NCBI RefSeq assembly: GCF_036013935.1 | Contig: NZ_CP107902.1 | Span: forward strand, 806,001-870,000 | DNA from: Streptomyces sp. NBC_00461 | Lineage (GTDB): Bacteria > Actinomycetota > Actinomycetes > Streptomycetales > Streptomycetaceae | DNA: 64,000 nt | Direction: 5' to 3' | Shown here: positions 51,209 to 60,924 of the stretch, piece after piece | Numbering within the stretch: the stretch's first letter is position 1 | Layout: every line of letters starts with the position of its first letter | Made by a program: the position numbers and the translations under genes | Notes under the pieces: model-generated | The model's input: only the letters and a program-made list of their open reading frames with translations | Databases searched by the model: none | Told to the model about the DNA's origin: nothing

Positions 51209-52216
51209 ATGGCGAAGATCGCGATCAACGGGCTCGGACGCATCGGACGGGCCGCGTTCAAGATTCTCCACGACCTCGACGGCGTTGAGGTGGCCGCGGT
51301 CAACGACCTTGTCCCCGCGGAGAACCTGGCCTACTTGCTCACCCACGACACGGTCTACGGACGCTACGGGAAGTCCGTCACCGCTGCCGGTGACGCGCTC
51401 GTTGTCGACGGACACACCGTCCCGCTGTACAGCCGCCGCGACCCGGCCGAGCTGCCGTGGCAAGAACTGGGAATCGACCTCGTCCTGGAGTGCACGGGTG
51501 CCTTCCGGCGCGAGGAGGAACTGGCCCGGCATCTCTCTGCGGGCGCACGATTCGTGATCCTTTCGGCGCCCGCCCGCACCGCGACGATGGCCACCGTGGT
51601 CCACGGCGTGAACACCACCCCGGCCGGGCAGCAGGTCATCTCCTGCGCGAGCTGCACGACCAACTGCATAACCCCGGTGGTGGAGGTGATGGACCGCAGA
51701 ATCGGCGTGGAGCGGGCCGTGATGACCACCATCCATGCCTACACCTCCACCCAGCAACTCATCGACGGGCCCAGCAAAGACTTCCGGCGCGGCCGGGCCG
51801 GGGCCGCCAACATGCTTCCCGCCTCCACCGGCGCCGCGCTCGCGACCACCAAGGCACTCCCGGAGCTGGCCGGCCGCTTCGACGGCGTGGCCGTCCGGAT
51901 CCCGATCCCGGTCGGGTCGATCGCCGACATCGTGCTGGTCACCGCCCGCCCGACATCGGTCGAGGAAGTGAACGAGCACTTCCGTGCGGAGGCCACCACA
52001 GGCCGCTACAGCGGCATCCTCGGCGTGTCGGACGAGCCGATCGTCTCCAGCGACATCATCGGCGACTCCCGGGCCTCGATCGTCGACGCGGCGATGACGC
52101 GGGTCGTGGACGGCACCCTGGTCAAGATCATGAGCTGGTACGACAACGAGTGGGGCTTCACCCACCAGATGGTCCGCGAAGCGCTCTCCGTCCTCGGCGT
52201 CAATCAACCGCGGTGA
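51209..52216 (+). CDS. gap: type I glyceraldehyde-3-phosphate dehydrogenase
   Basis: The 335-residue enzyme has 'AINGLGRIGRAAFK' for NAD, N32-D33 in 'VNDL' indicating NAD preference, the active site 'SCASCTTNC' with C149, and 'WYDNEWGFTHQMV' at the C-terminus. It oxidises glyceraldehyde 3-phosphate to 1,3-bisphosphoglycerate. ATG 51209 was chosen at the conserved 'MAKIAINGLG'; in-frame upstream codons look like leader. A CBS gene follows after 56 bases, then pyruvate dehydrogenase genes, so it starts a glycolysis-to-acetyl-CoA unit. Confidence 0.94.
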   Translation: MAKIAINGLGRIGRAAFKILHDLDGVEVAAVNDLVPAENLAYLLTHDTVYGRYGKSVTAAGDALVVDGHTVPLYSRRDPAELPWQELGIDLVLECTGAFRREEELARHLSAGARFVILSAPARTATMATVVHGVNTTPAGQQVISCASCTTNCITPVVEVMDRRIGVERAVMTTIHAYTSTQQLIDGPSKDFRRGRAGAANMLPASTGAALATTKALPELAGRFDGVAVRIPIPVGSIADIVLVTARPTSVEEVNEHFRAEATTGRYSGILGVSDEPIVSSDIIGDSRASIVDAAMTRVVDGTLVKIMSWYDNEWGFTHQMVREALSVLGVNQPR

Positions 52217-52272
52217 AACGCCTCACCGCGGTCGAGCGGACCGGCCGTTGCACCCACAGGGAAGGAACCACG

Positions 52273-52740
52273 GTGAAGGTCAGAGAGATCATGACCACCC
52301 GGGTGGTCACCGTGGCCGAGGACACCCTGGTGGCCGACATCGCCGCGATGCTGCGCGGTCACCGGATCAGCGCCGTGCCGGTCCTGGACACGGCCGGCGC
52401 GGTGGTCGGCCTGGTCAGCGAGTACGACCTGCTCGCCCGCCAGGGAGCCACCGCCCGCGAAGTAATGACCCGCGAGGTCATCACCGCCACCGAGGACACC
52501 GACGTCGAACAGGTACGCCACCTGCTGGTCGAACGCCGTATCCGACGCGTCCCGGTACTGGCCGGACTGCGCCTGGCCGGCATTGTCAGCCGGTCCGACG
52601 TGATCGCGCTGCTCACCACCGAATGGGCCTGCCAGGTCTGCGGACAGACCGAGCGCGGCCCTCACCCGCCACCGCGCTGTCTCACCTGCGACGCCGACAA
52701 GGACCGCTTCGCTCAACAGGCACCGCCCCCCGGCAGCTGA
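52273..52740 (+). CDS. CBS-pair protein with C-terminal zinc-ribbon
   Basis: The 155-residue protein has two CBS motifs ('VREIMTTRVVTVAEDT', 'AREVMTREVITATEDT') in residues 1-120 and then a Cys4 motif 'WACQVCGQTERG' and 'RCLTCDADKDRF' (about residues 118-146), like rubredoxin/zinc-ribbon. A metal or Fe site on a CBS module may couple energy and redox sensing. GTG 52273 follows GAAGGAA; a GTG at 52213 overlapping the gap stop is an alternative. It lies in the gap - pdh unit. Confidence 0.85.
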   Translation: MKVREIMTTRVVTVAEDTLVADIAAMLRGHRISAVPVLDTAGAVVGLVSEYDLLARQGATAREVMTREVITATEDTDVEQVRHLLVERRIRRVPVLAGLRLAGIVSRSDVIALLTTEWACQVCGQTERGPHPPPRCLTCDADKDRFAQQAPPPGS

Positions 52741-52785
52741 CGCACCGCGGCAGACAGCAGGCCCCGACAGCAGGAGACACCGGCC

Positions 52786-53916
52786 ATGGACCCGACGCAG
52801 GACCGTACCGAGCCCCACCCACAGGCACCGGCGGCGAGTGAGGACCCGGCGGTGCTGCGCGGTTACTACCGGCAGATGGCCCTGATCCGGCACTTCGAAC
52901 TGCGGGCCGCGGAGATGTACACACGGGCGAAGATCGGCGGCTACTGCCACCTCAACCTGGGCGAGGAGGCCACCGTCGTCGGCCTGATGGCCGCACTGCG
53001 ACCGACCGACTACCTGTTCACCACCTACCGCGATCACGGCTATGCGCTTGCCCGCGGCGCCGACCCCGGCGGGGTGCTGGCCGAACTGTTCGGCCGCGCC
53101 ACGGGCCTGTCCGGCGGGCGCGGCGGCTCCATGCACCTGTTCGACGCCGCGCTGCGGATGCTCGGCGGCTACGGGATCGTCGGCGGCCAGATGCCCCCGG
53201 CGACCGGCGCCGCGCTCACGATCGCCCACCGCGGCGAGCCCGGACCGGACAGCGAGGCCGTGATGTGCCTGCTGGGCGACGGCACCACCAACATCGGCGC
53301 CTTCCACGAATCGCTCAACCTCGCCGCCGTATGGCACCTGCCCATCGTCTACGTCATCGTCAACAACCACCTCGGCATGGGCACCCCGGTCGAGGCAGCC
53401 TCCGGAGAACCGGCGCTGTACCGGCGCGGCTGCGCCTACCGGATTCCCGGCGCACGGGTCGACGGCAACGACGTGATCGCGGTGCGCGACGCCGCGCAGA
53501 CCGCTCTGGAACAGGCGCGCACCGAGCACCGGCCCCGGCTTCTGGAGGCGGTCAGTCACCGGCTGCGCGGCCACTCCGTGGTCGACCCGGCCCGCTACCG
53601 TTCGGCGCAGGAGACCGAGCGGCTGCGAGAGCAGGACCCGCTGCCCGCCTTCCGGACCCGCCTGATCGAGGACCACACCCTCGATCAGGCGGCGGCGGAC
53701 CGCATCGACGAGGAATGCGAGCAGGCGGTCACCGCCGCCGTCGGCTTCGCCGACGCCAGCCCGCCCCCGGACGTCGCCGCCCTGTTCGACCACGCATCGC
53801 CGAGGGGGCCTTCGACCGCCTCGACGCGCCCGTCCGCCGCGTCGCCGCCGCCGAGGTCCCCCTGCCGTACGCCAAACAACTGGAGACCGCAGCCCTGCCC
53901 GACGCAACAGCCCTGA
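52786..53916 (+). CDS. pdhA: pyruvate dehydrogenase E1 component alpha subunit (C-terminus altered by deletion)
   Basis: The 376-residue frame has 'YYRQMALIRHFELRAAEMYTR', 'CHLNLGEEATVVGLMA', the thiamine-diphosphate motif 'CLLGDGTTNIGAFHESLNLAAVWHLP...NN', and 'RLRGHSVVDPARYR'. This is the E1-alpha subunit that decarboxylates pyruvate (or a 2-oxoacid). The natural sequence ends near residue 338 ('VAALFDHA'). After that the frame runs through the remains of the E1-beta gene in the wrong phase, giving a Pro/Ser/Arg-rich tail. Without E1-beta the enzyme is unlikely to work alone. Confidence 0.85.
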   Translation: MDPTQDRTEPHPQAPAASEDPAVLRGYYRQMALIRHFELRAAEMYTRAKIGGYCHLNLGEEATVVGLMAALRPTDYLFTTYRDHGYALARGADPGGVLAELFGRATGLSGGRGGSMHLFDAALRMLGGYGIVGGQMPPATGAALTIAHRGEPGPDSEAVMCLLGDGTTNIGAFHESLNLAAVWHLPIVYVIVNNHLGMGTPVEAASGEPALYRRGCAYRIPGARVDGNDVIAVRDAAQTALEQARTEHRPRLLEAVSHRLRGHSVVDPARYRSAQETERLREQDPLPAFRTRLIEDHTLDQAAADRIDEECEQAVTAAVGFADASPPPDVAALFDHASPRGPSTASTRPSAASPPPRSPCRTPNNWRPQPCPTQQP

Positions 53917-53987
53917 CCCGCGTGATCTACGAAACCCTCGACGCCACCGGTTTCACCGCCCACCAAGCCGCGTCCACGGCCGGTTAG
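53793..53987 (+). pseudogene. pyruvate dehydrogenase E1 beta, C-terminal remnant
   Basis: From 53793, in the frame shifted relative to E1-alpha, codons read 'RIAEGAFDRLDAPVRRVAA', 'EVPLPYAKQLETAALPDAT' and a normal end at 53987. This is the last 64 residues of E1-beta, with its first 260 or so deleted. The join to E1-alpha lies at about 53790, so one deletion removed the end of pdhA and most of pdhB. Confidence 0.85.
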
Positions 53988-53996
53988 GAGGCCACG

Positions 53997-54953
53997 ATGC
54001 CCGAGGTCCTCATGCCCCGCCTGTCCGACACCATGGAGGAGGGCACCCTGAGCCGATGGCTCACACACGAGGGGGCCCCGGTCCGCAAGGGCCATGCCAT
54101 TGCCGAGATCGAAACCGACAAGGCCATGATGGAACTGGAGGCATACGACGAGGGGCCCCTGACTCGCATCCTCGTCGCCGAAGGCACCACCGTGCCCATC
54201 GGAACCCCTCTCGCCGTCATCGGAACCGAACCCCAGGCCGCGCCGGATCAGGCGGCACCTGAGCAAGCCCGCCAGCCAGCCGCACATGCCCCGGCACCGC
54301 CGGCCGGGCCGACCGAAGGCCCAGCGCGGACCGTCCCCGCCACCGCGGAGCCGCCCGCACCCGCACGCCGGGACGAGCACGAGGTGCGCACCTCCCCACT
54401 GGCCCGCACGTTGGCCCGCCAGCACGGCATCGACATCACCACCCTCACCGGCAGCGGCCCCGGCGGGCGTATCGTCCGCGCGGACGTGGACGCCGCCATC
54501 ACCCGGCACGGCGGACAACCAGGCGCCATCCGGCCCCCCACCGCACCCAGCCCCGCACCCGCCGCACCCGCCAGGGCGCACCCGATGCCCGCCGAGGAGG
54601 CCGACGACGAGGAAGTGCCCCTGAGCACCATCCGCCGCCTCACCGCGCAGCGCCTGACCCAGAGCACGCAGCAGGCCCTGCACTTCTACCTGACCACCGT
54701 CACCGACGCCGAACCGCTGCTCGCCTTCCGCGCCGACATCAACGCGCAACTCGGCGAACCCGGCCCCCGCATCAGCGTCACCGACCTGCTCGTCAAAGCC
54801 TGCGCGACAGCTCTGCGCACCCACCCGCAGGCCAACTCCTCCTGGGACAGCACCCGCATCCTGCGCCACCGCCGCATCCACATCGGCATCGCCGTCGCCT
54901 TCCTCGCCGACCTCAAAACAATCCTCGAACACCCCCTGGGCATCGTGCTGTAG
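53997..54953 (+). CDS. dihydrolipoamide acyltransferase (E2) with catalytic domain partly deleted
   Basis: The 318-residue frame has a complete lipoyl domain ('GHAIAEIETDKAMMELEAYD' with the lipoyl Lys), an Ala/Pro linker, a peripheral-subunit-binding domain ('SPLARTLARQHGIDITTLTG') and the first half of the catalytic domain. After 'HIGIAVA' (about residue 300) it jumps to the natural last residues 'FLADLKTILEHPLGIVL'. Around 120 residues, including the HxxxDG active site, are absent. The join is in frame. The protein could still carry lipoyl groups but cannot transfer acetyl. It follows the pdhB remnant after nine bases. Confidence 0.82.
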   Translation: MPEVLMPRLSDTMEEGTLSRWLTHEGAPVRKGHAIAEIETDKAMMELEAYDEGPLTRILVAEGTTVPIGTPLAVIGTEPQAAPDQAAPEQARQPAAHAPAPPAGPTEGPARTVPATAEPPAPARRDEHEVRTSPLARTLARQHGIDITTLTGSGPGGRIVRADVDAAITRHGGQPGAIRPPTAPSPAPAAPARAHPMPAEEADDEEVPLSTIRRLTAQRLTQSTQQALHFYLTTVTDAEPLLAFRADINAQLGEPGPRISVTDLLVKACATALRTHPQANSSWDSTRILRHRRIHIGIAVAFLADLKTILEHPLGIVL

Positions 54954-55179
54954 CCGATGACGACGCTGCCCGATCACGCGTCCGCAGGCCGCCTGGGCGG
55001 CCTGCCTGCGCCACCCGTCGGCACAGCGAGGTGCACGACGAGCCCAGCCCACCACGGCCTTTGGTCTTCTGCACCGCCCGTCATGACCAGCCGGCCTCTC
55101 CCGAAGCTGCAACAGACCAGCGGCAGTCAGGGCCACGGCCCGATCGCCCGCGACCGTCACTGAATGCCGGAGGCCCGAC

Positions 55180-57543
55180 GTGATCACCCATCCTGCGTAC
55201 ACCGTTGAACCGTGGTGCCTGCGCGAGAGCGAGCTCGACCTGGACGTGCTGGAGCAGAGCGAGTCGGTGTTCGCCCTGGCCAACGGTCATATCGGCTGGC
55301 GCGGCAACCTGGACGAGGGCGAGCCGCACGGGCTGCCGGGGACCTACCTCAACGGCTTGTTCGAGTTCCGTCCGCTCCCGTACGCGGAGGCCGGCTACGG
55401 ATACCCGGAGTCCGGGCAGACGATCATCAACGTGACCAACGGCAAGGTGATTCGGCTGCTGGTGGACGACGAACCGTTCGACCTGCGCTACGGCCGACTG
55501 CACCGCCACGAGCGGGTGCTGGACTTCCGCGCCGGAGTATTGCACCGCACGGTCGAGTGGACGACTCCGTCGGGGCGCACGGTGCGCGTCCGCTCGACCC
55601 GGTTGGTCTCGCTCACCCAGCGAGCGATCGCCGCGATCGCCTACGAGGTCGAGGCGGTGGACGAGGAGGTTCGGATCGTGCTCCAGTCCGAGTTGGTCGC
55701 CAATGAACAGCTTCCCAAGCGGGAGGGCGACCCTCGGATCTCGGCCTCCTTGGGAGCGGTCCTGCAGCCCGAGGAGAACATTGCGCAGGACAGCAGGCTG
55801 CGGCTGGTGCACCGCACAGCCCGCAGCGGGCTGCGCGTGGCGGCGGCGGCCGACCATCTGATCGCGGGGCCCCAGGGCACCTCCGCTTCCGCGGAGAGCG
55901 GCCAAAATCTCAGCCGGCTGACGGTGACCTCGCTGTTGCGGCCGGGCCAGCGACTGCGAGTCGAGAAGACGGTCGCCTACGGATGGTCGGGGACCAGGTC
56001 GCTGCCCGCCGTCCAAGATCAGGTCGACGCCGCGCTGGCCGGGGCGGCCAGCACGGGCTGGGAGGGCCTGCTCGCCGAACAGCGCGGCTACCTGGACGCC
56101 TTCTGGGCTCGGGCGGATGTCGAGCTGGAGGGCGACACCGAGATCCAGCAGGCCGTCCGGTTCGCCCTGTTCCACGTGCTGCAGGCAGCGGCTCGCGCCG
56201 AGGAACGGGCCATCCCCGCCAAGGGCCTGACCGGCCCCGGCTACAACGGCCACTGCTTCTGGGACACCGACACGTATGTGCTGCCGATGCTCACCTACGT
56301 CGCGCCCCACACGGTGGGGCCGGCGCTGCGCTGGCGGCACACCACGCTGCCCGCCGCGCTGGGACGGGCCCGCCAGCTCGGCCTGGCCGGGGCCGCGTTT
56401 CCCTGGCGGACCATCGACGGCGACGAGTGCTCCGCCTACTGGCCGGCCGGCACCGCGGCGTTCCACATCAACGCGGACATCGCTGATGCGGTTGTGCGCT
56501 ACACCGCTGCCACGGGTGATCTCGTCTTCGAGCGGGAAGCAGGGCTGGAGCTGCTGGTGCACACCGCCCGGCTGTGGCTCTCGCTCGGCCACCACGACCC
56601 GCACGGAGTGTTCCACCTGGACGGCGTCACCGGGCCGGACGAGTACAGCGCGATCGCGGACGACAACGCCTACACCAACGTGATGGCCCAGCAGAATCTG
56701 CGCGCCGCCGCCGACGCCGCCGAACGCCACCCCGACCTGGCCGCCTCGCTCGGGGTGGAGGACGAGGAGACCGCAGCATGGCGCGATGCCGCCCGACGGA
56801 TCGTGCTGCCCTTCAACCAAGAACTCGGCGTGCACGAACAGTCCGCGGGCTTCACCTCCCACCAGGTCTGGGACTTCGCCGGAACCCCGGCGGACCGTTA
56901 CCCGCTGCTGCTGCATTTCCCGTATTTCGACCTGTACCGCAAACAGGTGATCAAGCAGGCCGACCTGGTCCTGGCCATGCACTTGCGGGGCGACGCGTTC
57001 ACCAAGGAGGAGAAGACCCGCAACTTCGCCTACTACGAACAGCTCACTGTCCGGGACTCCTCGCTGTCCGCCGGCAGCCAGGCCGTGATGGCCGCCGAGG
57101 TCGGCCAACTACGCCTGGCATACGACTACCTTGGCGAAGCCGCGATGACGGACCTCGCCAACCTGGAGCGCAACACGCGCGACGGCCTACACATCGCCTC
57201 GCTGGCCGGGACCTGGACCGCGCTCGTAGCGGGCTTTGGCGGGATGAGACACCACGGAGACGCCTTGTCCTTCGCCCCGCGACTGCCCGAGCAGATCAGT
57301 CGGCTGGCCTTCGCCGTGCAGTTCCGCCAGCGCTGCGTGCGCGTGGACATCTCCCATCAACAGGCCACGTACACCTTGCTGGCGGGCACCGAACTCGAAA
57401 TACACCACCATGGCAGCCCGTTGAAGGTGACCAGGGACGTCCCTCGCAGCGGGCCGATAGCCGCTGTCCCTGACCTGCCTGAACCGCAGCAGCCGCCCGG
57501 CCGTGGTCCAGCCCGCCGCATATGGACGGGGCGCAACGAGTGA
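55180..57543 (+). CDS. GH65 glycoside hydrolase/phosphorylase
   Basis: The 787-residue protein has the GH65 order: N-terminal beta-sandwich ('CLRESELDLDVLEQSESVFALANGHIGWRGN'), (alpha/alpha)6 barrel with 'GVTGPDEYS' holding the general acid E488, and 'KQADLVLAMHL' near 596 for phosphate. Most GH65 enzymes phosphorolyse maltose, trehalose or kojibiose to glucose plus beta-glucose-1-phosphate. The subfamily cannot be fixed from motifs alone. GTG 55180 follows GGAGG. It would save ATP when using disaccharides, in line with the PPi-type phosphofructokinase nearby. Confidence 0.9.
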   Translation: MITHPAYTVEPWCLRESELDLDVLEQSESVFALANGHIGWRGNLDEGEPHGLPGTYLNGLFEFRPLPYAEAGYGYPESGQTIINVTNGKVIRLLVDDEPFDLRYGRLHRHERVLDFRAGVLHRTVEWTTPSGRTVRVRSTRLVSLTQRAIAAIAYEVEAVDEEVRIVLQSELVANEQLPKREGDPRISASLGAVLQPEENIAQDSRLRLVHRTARSGLRVAAAADHLIAGPQGTSASAESGQNLSRLTVTSLLRPGQRLRVEKTVAYGWSGTRSLPAVQDQVDAALAGAASTGWEGLLAEQRGYLDAFWARADVELEGDTEIQQAVRFALFHVLQAAARAEERAIPAKGLTGPGYNGHCFWDTDTYVLPMLTYVAPHTVGPALRWRHTTLPAALGRARQLGLAGAAFPWRTIDGDECSAYWPAGTAAFHINADIADAVVRYTAATGDLVFEREAGLELLVHTARLWLSLGHHDPHGVFHLDGVTGPDEYSAIADDNAYTNVMAQQNLRAAADAAERHPDLAASLGVEDEETAAWRDAARRIVLPFNQELGVHEQSAGFTSHQVWDFAGTPADRYPLLLHFPYFDLYRKQVIKQADLVLAMHLRGDAFTKEEKTRNFAYYEQLTVRDSSLSAGSQAVMAAEVGQLRLAYDYLGEAAMTDLANLERNTRDGLHIASLAGTWTALVAGFGGMRHHGDALSFAPRLPEQISRLAFAVQFRQRCVRVDISHQQATYTLLAGTELEIHHHGSPLKVTRDVPRSGPIAAVPDLPEPQQPPGRGPARRIWTGRNE

Positions 57544-57642
57544 GTCCACACCCGAAAACGAGGGGGTCCACATCCGAACAGCATTTGTCGCCCCAACAGA
57601 CGATACAGAGAGGCGACATGCCACCGTCGCTCCTTGGATGCC

Positions 57643-58137
57643 TCAGGAGGAGGCGCCGCGGGAGTCGGCCGGAACGACGACGACGGGCAGGTGAGCGTGG
57701 TGCACGACCTCGGTGCTGGTCGAACCGAGTGTGAGGCGCCCCCAGGCGCCCGAACCGCGGGTGCCGACCACCAGCAGAGAGGCGTCCTTGCTCGCGTCCA
57801 GCAGGACCTGCGCCGGGCGGCCCGCCTCGGCGAGGATCTCCACCTCCACGTGAGGTCCGCCAAGCTGCTGCTGTAGTTCGTGGACCGTCTCGGTCACCGC
57901 CTGCCGGGCGACATCGTGGAGCTGTTCGTAAAGGGTGGTGGCACCCTCCGGCACGGCCATCCATCCGTAGCCGGTGTAACGAGCGGGGGTGTAGTCGTAG
58001 GCACAGACCGCCCGCAGACCGGTGCCGCGCAGCTGTGCCTCGCGCAGAGCGAAGAGCACGGCGTGCCGGGCGTGCGGGGAGCCGTCCGTGCCGACCACGA
58101 TCGGACCAGCCGGGACGGGCGCGGGAGTGTCGGTCAT
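57643..58137 (-). CDS. universal stress protein
   Basis: The 164-residue UspA-fold protein has 'IVVGTDGSPHARHAVLFAL' at the start and 'GTRGSGAWGRLTLGSTSTEV' near 127, the ATP-binding motif. ATG 58137 follows GGAAGGATTC; an upstream ATG (58152) adds five residues. Proteins of this type are markers of the streptomycete dormancy islands. Confidence 0.9.
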   Translation of the reverse strand: MTDTPAPVPAGPIVVGTDGSPHARHAVLFALREAQLRGTGLRAVCAYDYTPARYTGYGWMAVPEGATTLYEQLHDVARQAVTETVHELQQQLGGPHVEVEILAEAGRPAQVLLDASKDASLLVVGTRGSGAWGRLTLGSTSTEVVHHAHLPVVVVPADSRGASS

Positions 58138-58291
58138 CGTGAATCCTTCCAAGGCGGCTCGCGTCGGCCGGGCAGCAATCTGATGAGCGTTCAGGAAGCG
58201 GTCGTCGCGTCCGCACCACCACTACCGGTGCGGCCACTGCCCTTACTGACCTCACTGCACCGGCCACGATCATCGCCGCTCGCTCAATCGC

Positions 58292-59542
58292 TCACCGGTG
58301 CTCGACGCTGGGGAGGAGAGACTCGAGAGGCACCTGTGGGTCGGTGAGCATGCTTGTGTCGACGGGCTGGGCGGTGCGGACGAGGGCCTGGAGCTGGTCG
58401 TTGACGTCCCAAATATTGACGTTCATGCCTGCGAGCACCCGGTTGTCTGCGAGCCAGAAGGCGATGAACGCGCGTCCGGCCACGTCACCGCGGAAGACGA
58501 CCTGGTCGTATCCGCCAGGCTCGACGTACCCGGCGTACTCCATGCCCAGGTCGTACTGGTCGGTGAAGAAGTAAGGGACGCGGTCATACACCGCGTCCTG
58601 CCGGCCGAGCATTGCCCTGGCCGCGGTCTGCGGCTGGTGCAGCGCGTTGGCCCAGTGCTCGACGCGGATGTGCTTGCCCAGCAGCGGGTGGAAGGCGTTG
58701 GCCACGTCACCGGCCGCGTAGATGTCCGGGTAGGAGGTATGCAGCCGCTCATCGACGCGGATGCCGTTGTCGACCTCCAGGCCCGCCTCCTGCGCCAGCC
58801 CGATGTTCGGCATGATGCCGACCCCGACGATGACCACATCGGCGTCGATGCGGGTGCCGTCGGCCAGCCGCACCCCGTCCGCCGCGCCGCCGTTGCCGGT
58901 GATCTCGACGACCTGAACGCCGAACCGAAGATCCACACCGTGATCGCGGTGCAGGTCCGCGAAAACCTGCGCGACCTCGCGGCCGAGAACCCGCAGCAGC
59001 GGCAGCTCGGCCATCTCCAGCACGGTGACCTCCACACCGGCGATGCGGGCGGCAGCAGTGGCCTCCAGCCCGATCCAGCCCGCACCGATGACCACCGCCC
59101 GTGACGCGGACTGGAACGCCTCCTTGATCCGGTCGCTGTCCTCGACCCGCCGCAAATACAGCACCCGCTCCAGGTCCGCACCCGGGACAGGCAGGCGGCG
59201 CGGCGAGGATCCGGTGGTCAGCAGCAGCTTGCCGTAGCCGACCCGGCTGCCGTCCGCGAGCGTCACCTCGCGCGCGACAGGGTCGACGGCGGTGACCGCG
59301 ATGCCGAGCCGCAGGTCCACATTGTGTTCGGCGTACCACTGCGGCGTATGGACGTAGATCTGCTCGCGCGCGTCCTTGCCCGTCAGGTAGCCCTTGGACA
59401 GCGGCGGCCGCTCGTAGGGCCGCTCCCTCTCGTCCCCGATCAGAACCAGCGGGCCGTCGAAGCCCTCCTCGCGCAGGGTTTGCGCGGCCTTGGCGCCGGC
59501 CAGGCTGGCGCCGACGATCACACACGCGTCGTTCGTGGACAT
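58292..59542 (-). CDS. ferredoxin-reductase-like FAD/NAD(P) oxidoreductase
   Basis: The 416-residue flavoprotein has 'CVIVGASLAGAKAAQTLREEG' for FAD, 'AVVIGAGWIGLEATAAA' for NAD(P)H, and 'DIYAAGDVANAFHPLL'. It resembles BphA4-type reductases that feed electrons from NADH to ferredoxin or rubredoxin partners. The small ferredoxin at 4870-5079 or the CBS zinc-ribbon are conceivable partners but not adjacent. Its start is two bases beyond the end of the transaldolase gene, so the two are a unit. Confidence 0.88.
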   Translation of the reverse strand: MSTNDACVIVGASLAGAKAAQTLREEGFDGPLVLIGDERERPYERPPLSKGYLTGKDAREQIYVHTPQWYAEHNVDLRLGIAVTAVDPVAREVTLADGSRVGYGKLLLTTGSSPRRLPVPGADLERVLYLRRVEDSDRIKEAFQSASRAVVIGAGWIGLEATAAARIAGVEVTVLEMAELPLLRVLGREVAQVFADLHRDHGVDLRFGVQVVEITGNGGAADGVRLADGTRIDADVVIVGVGIMPNIGLAQEAGLEVDNGIRVDERLHTSYPDIYAAGDVANAFHPLLGKHIRVEHWANALHQPQTAARAMLGRQDAVYDRVPYFFTDQYDLGMEYAGYVEPGGYDQVVFRGDVAGRAFIAFWLADNRVLAGMNVNIWDVNDQLQALVRTAQPVDTSMLTDPQVPLESLLPSVEHR

Positions 59543-59544
59543 CG

Positions 59545-60657
59545 TCAGTTGCCTTCCCGGGCTGCGGGCCGGCTCCGCAACGTTTCGGCGAGCTGCTCGG
59601 AGAGCTGCTCCCAGCTGGCGTCGAACTTCGACACGCCCTCGTCCTCAAGGGTCTGCACGAGGGGGTCGTAGATTGCCTGCAACGCATCGAGAACCTGCTG
59701 AGCGTCGTCGTAGTGGCCGCGGACCGAGTCGGCCGGTACTTCGCCGTGGTCGGCGACCGCGCGCAAGGTGGCCTCGGGCATGGTGTTGACCACGCCGGGT
59801 GCGACAAGCTCGGTCACGTAGCGGGTGTCGGGGTAGGCGGGGTCCTTGACGGAGGTCGAGGCCCACAGCGGACGCTGCGGGTGGGCCCCCGCCTTCTGAA
59901 GGGCCTGCCAGCGGGGTGAGGAGAACACCCGCTCGTAGTGCTGGTAGGCCAGCCGTGCGTTGGCGATCGCCACCCGGCCGTGCAGCGCGGCCGCATGTGT
60001 GGTGGCGATCTTGTCCAGGCGTGCGTCTGCCGCAGTATCGACACGGGAGACGAAGAACGAAGCCACCGAGCCGATCCCGGACAGCTCCCGGCCCGCATCG
60101 CGGGCGCGTTCCATCCCGTTGAGGAAGGCATCCATGACCTCGTCGTAGCGGGCGAGGGAGAAGATCAGCGTGACGTTGATGCTGATTCCCTCCGCCAGGC
60201 ACGCGGTGATCGCCGGCAGGCCCTGCCGGGCAGCCGGGATCTTCACGAACAGGTTGGGCCGGTCGACCAGCCACCACAGCGCCCGCGCCTCGGCGATCGT
60301 CGCGGCGGTGTCGTGCGCGAGCCGGGGGTCGACCTCGATGGAGACCCGTCCGTCGACGCCGTCCGTCGCGTCGTAGACCGGGCGCAGCACGTCGCATGCC
60401 CACCGGACGTCGGTGGTGGTCAGCGCCCGCAGCGCTTCACCGACCCCGACTCCTCGGGCGGCCAGGTCACGGATCTGTTCGTCGTACGCGTCGCCGCTCG
60501 TGATGGCCTTGGCGAAGATCGTCGGGTTGGTGGTCACCCCCACCACCCGGTCCCGCGCGACCAGGTCTGCCAGACTTCCGGACACCAGCCGCTCCCGGCT
60601 GAGATCGTCCAGCCAGATCGACACTCCGGCATCACTCAGTGTGTTCAAAGGATCCAT
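59545..60657 (-). CDS. tal: transaldolase
   Basis: The 370-residue type-4 transaldolase has '[13 protein letters not shown]', '[14 protein letters not shown]' with the Schiff-base Lys, and '[17 protein letters not shown]'. It exchanges C3 units between sugar phosphates in the non-oxidative pentose pathway. ATG 60657 starts '[19 protein letters not shown]', as in relatives. The next gene downstream is the ferredoxin-reductase-like flavoprotein (2-base gap). Confidence 0.93.
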   Translation of the reverse strand: MDPLNTLSDAGVSIWLDDLSRERLVSGSLADLVARDRVVGVTTNPTIFAKAITSGDAYDEQIRDLAARGVGVGEALRALTTTDVRWACDVLRPVYDATDGVDGRVSIEVDPRLAHDTAATIAEARALWWLVDRPNLFVKIPAARQGLPAITACLAEGISINVTLIFSLARYDEVMDAFLNGMERARDAGRELSGIGSVASFFVSRVDTAADARLDKIATTHAAALHGRVAIANARLAYQHYERVFSSPRWQALQKAGAHPQRPLWASTSVKDPAYPDTRYVTELVAPGVVNTMPEATLRAVADHGEVPADSVRGHYDDAQQVLDALQAIYDPLVQTLEDEGVSKFDASWEQLSEQLAETLRSRPAAREGN

Positions 60658-60924
60658 GACGCTGCCGCTCCTCCCGCGTGCCAAGCGGACGGGCTTCCTG
60701 CTGCTCGTCCGCGGCCCGCACCAGAGCCTGCCTGTCGCTCCATCGTCTCTGGAGGGCCAGTGACCCGCATCTGCACACCGGGTCATGCCGACAGGCCAAG
60801 CTGCTGGGCTACCCACGCGTACCTGGTCGCTGTCCATACGGGCAGGCATACGGCTGCTTCCCGTTTGTGGGCCCGGCTGGAACCGGGAGGTACTGGGGAC
60901 GAAAGATGATGTTGGACGCCATGG

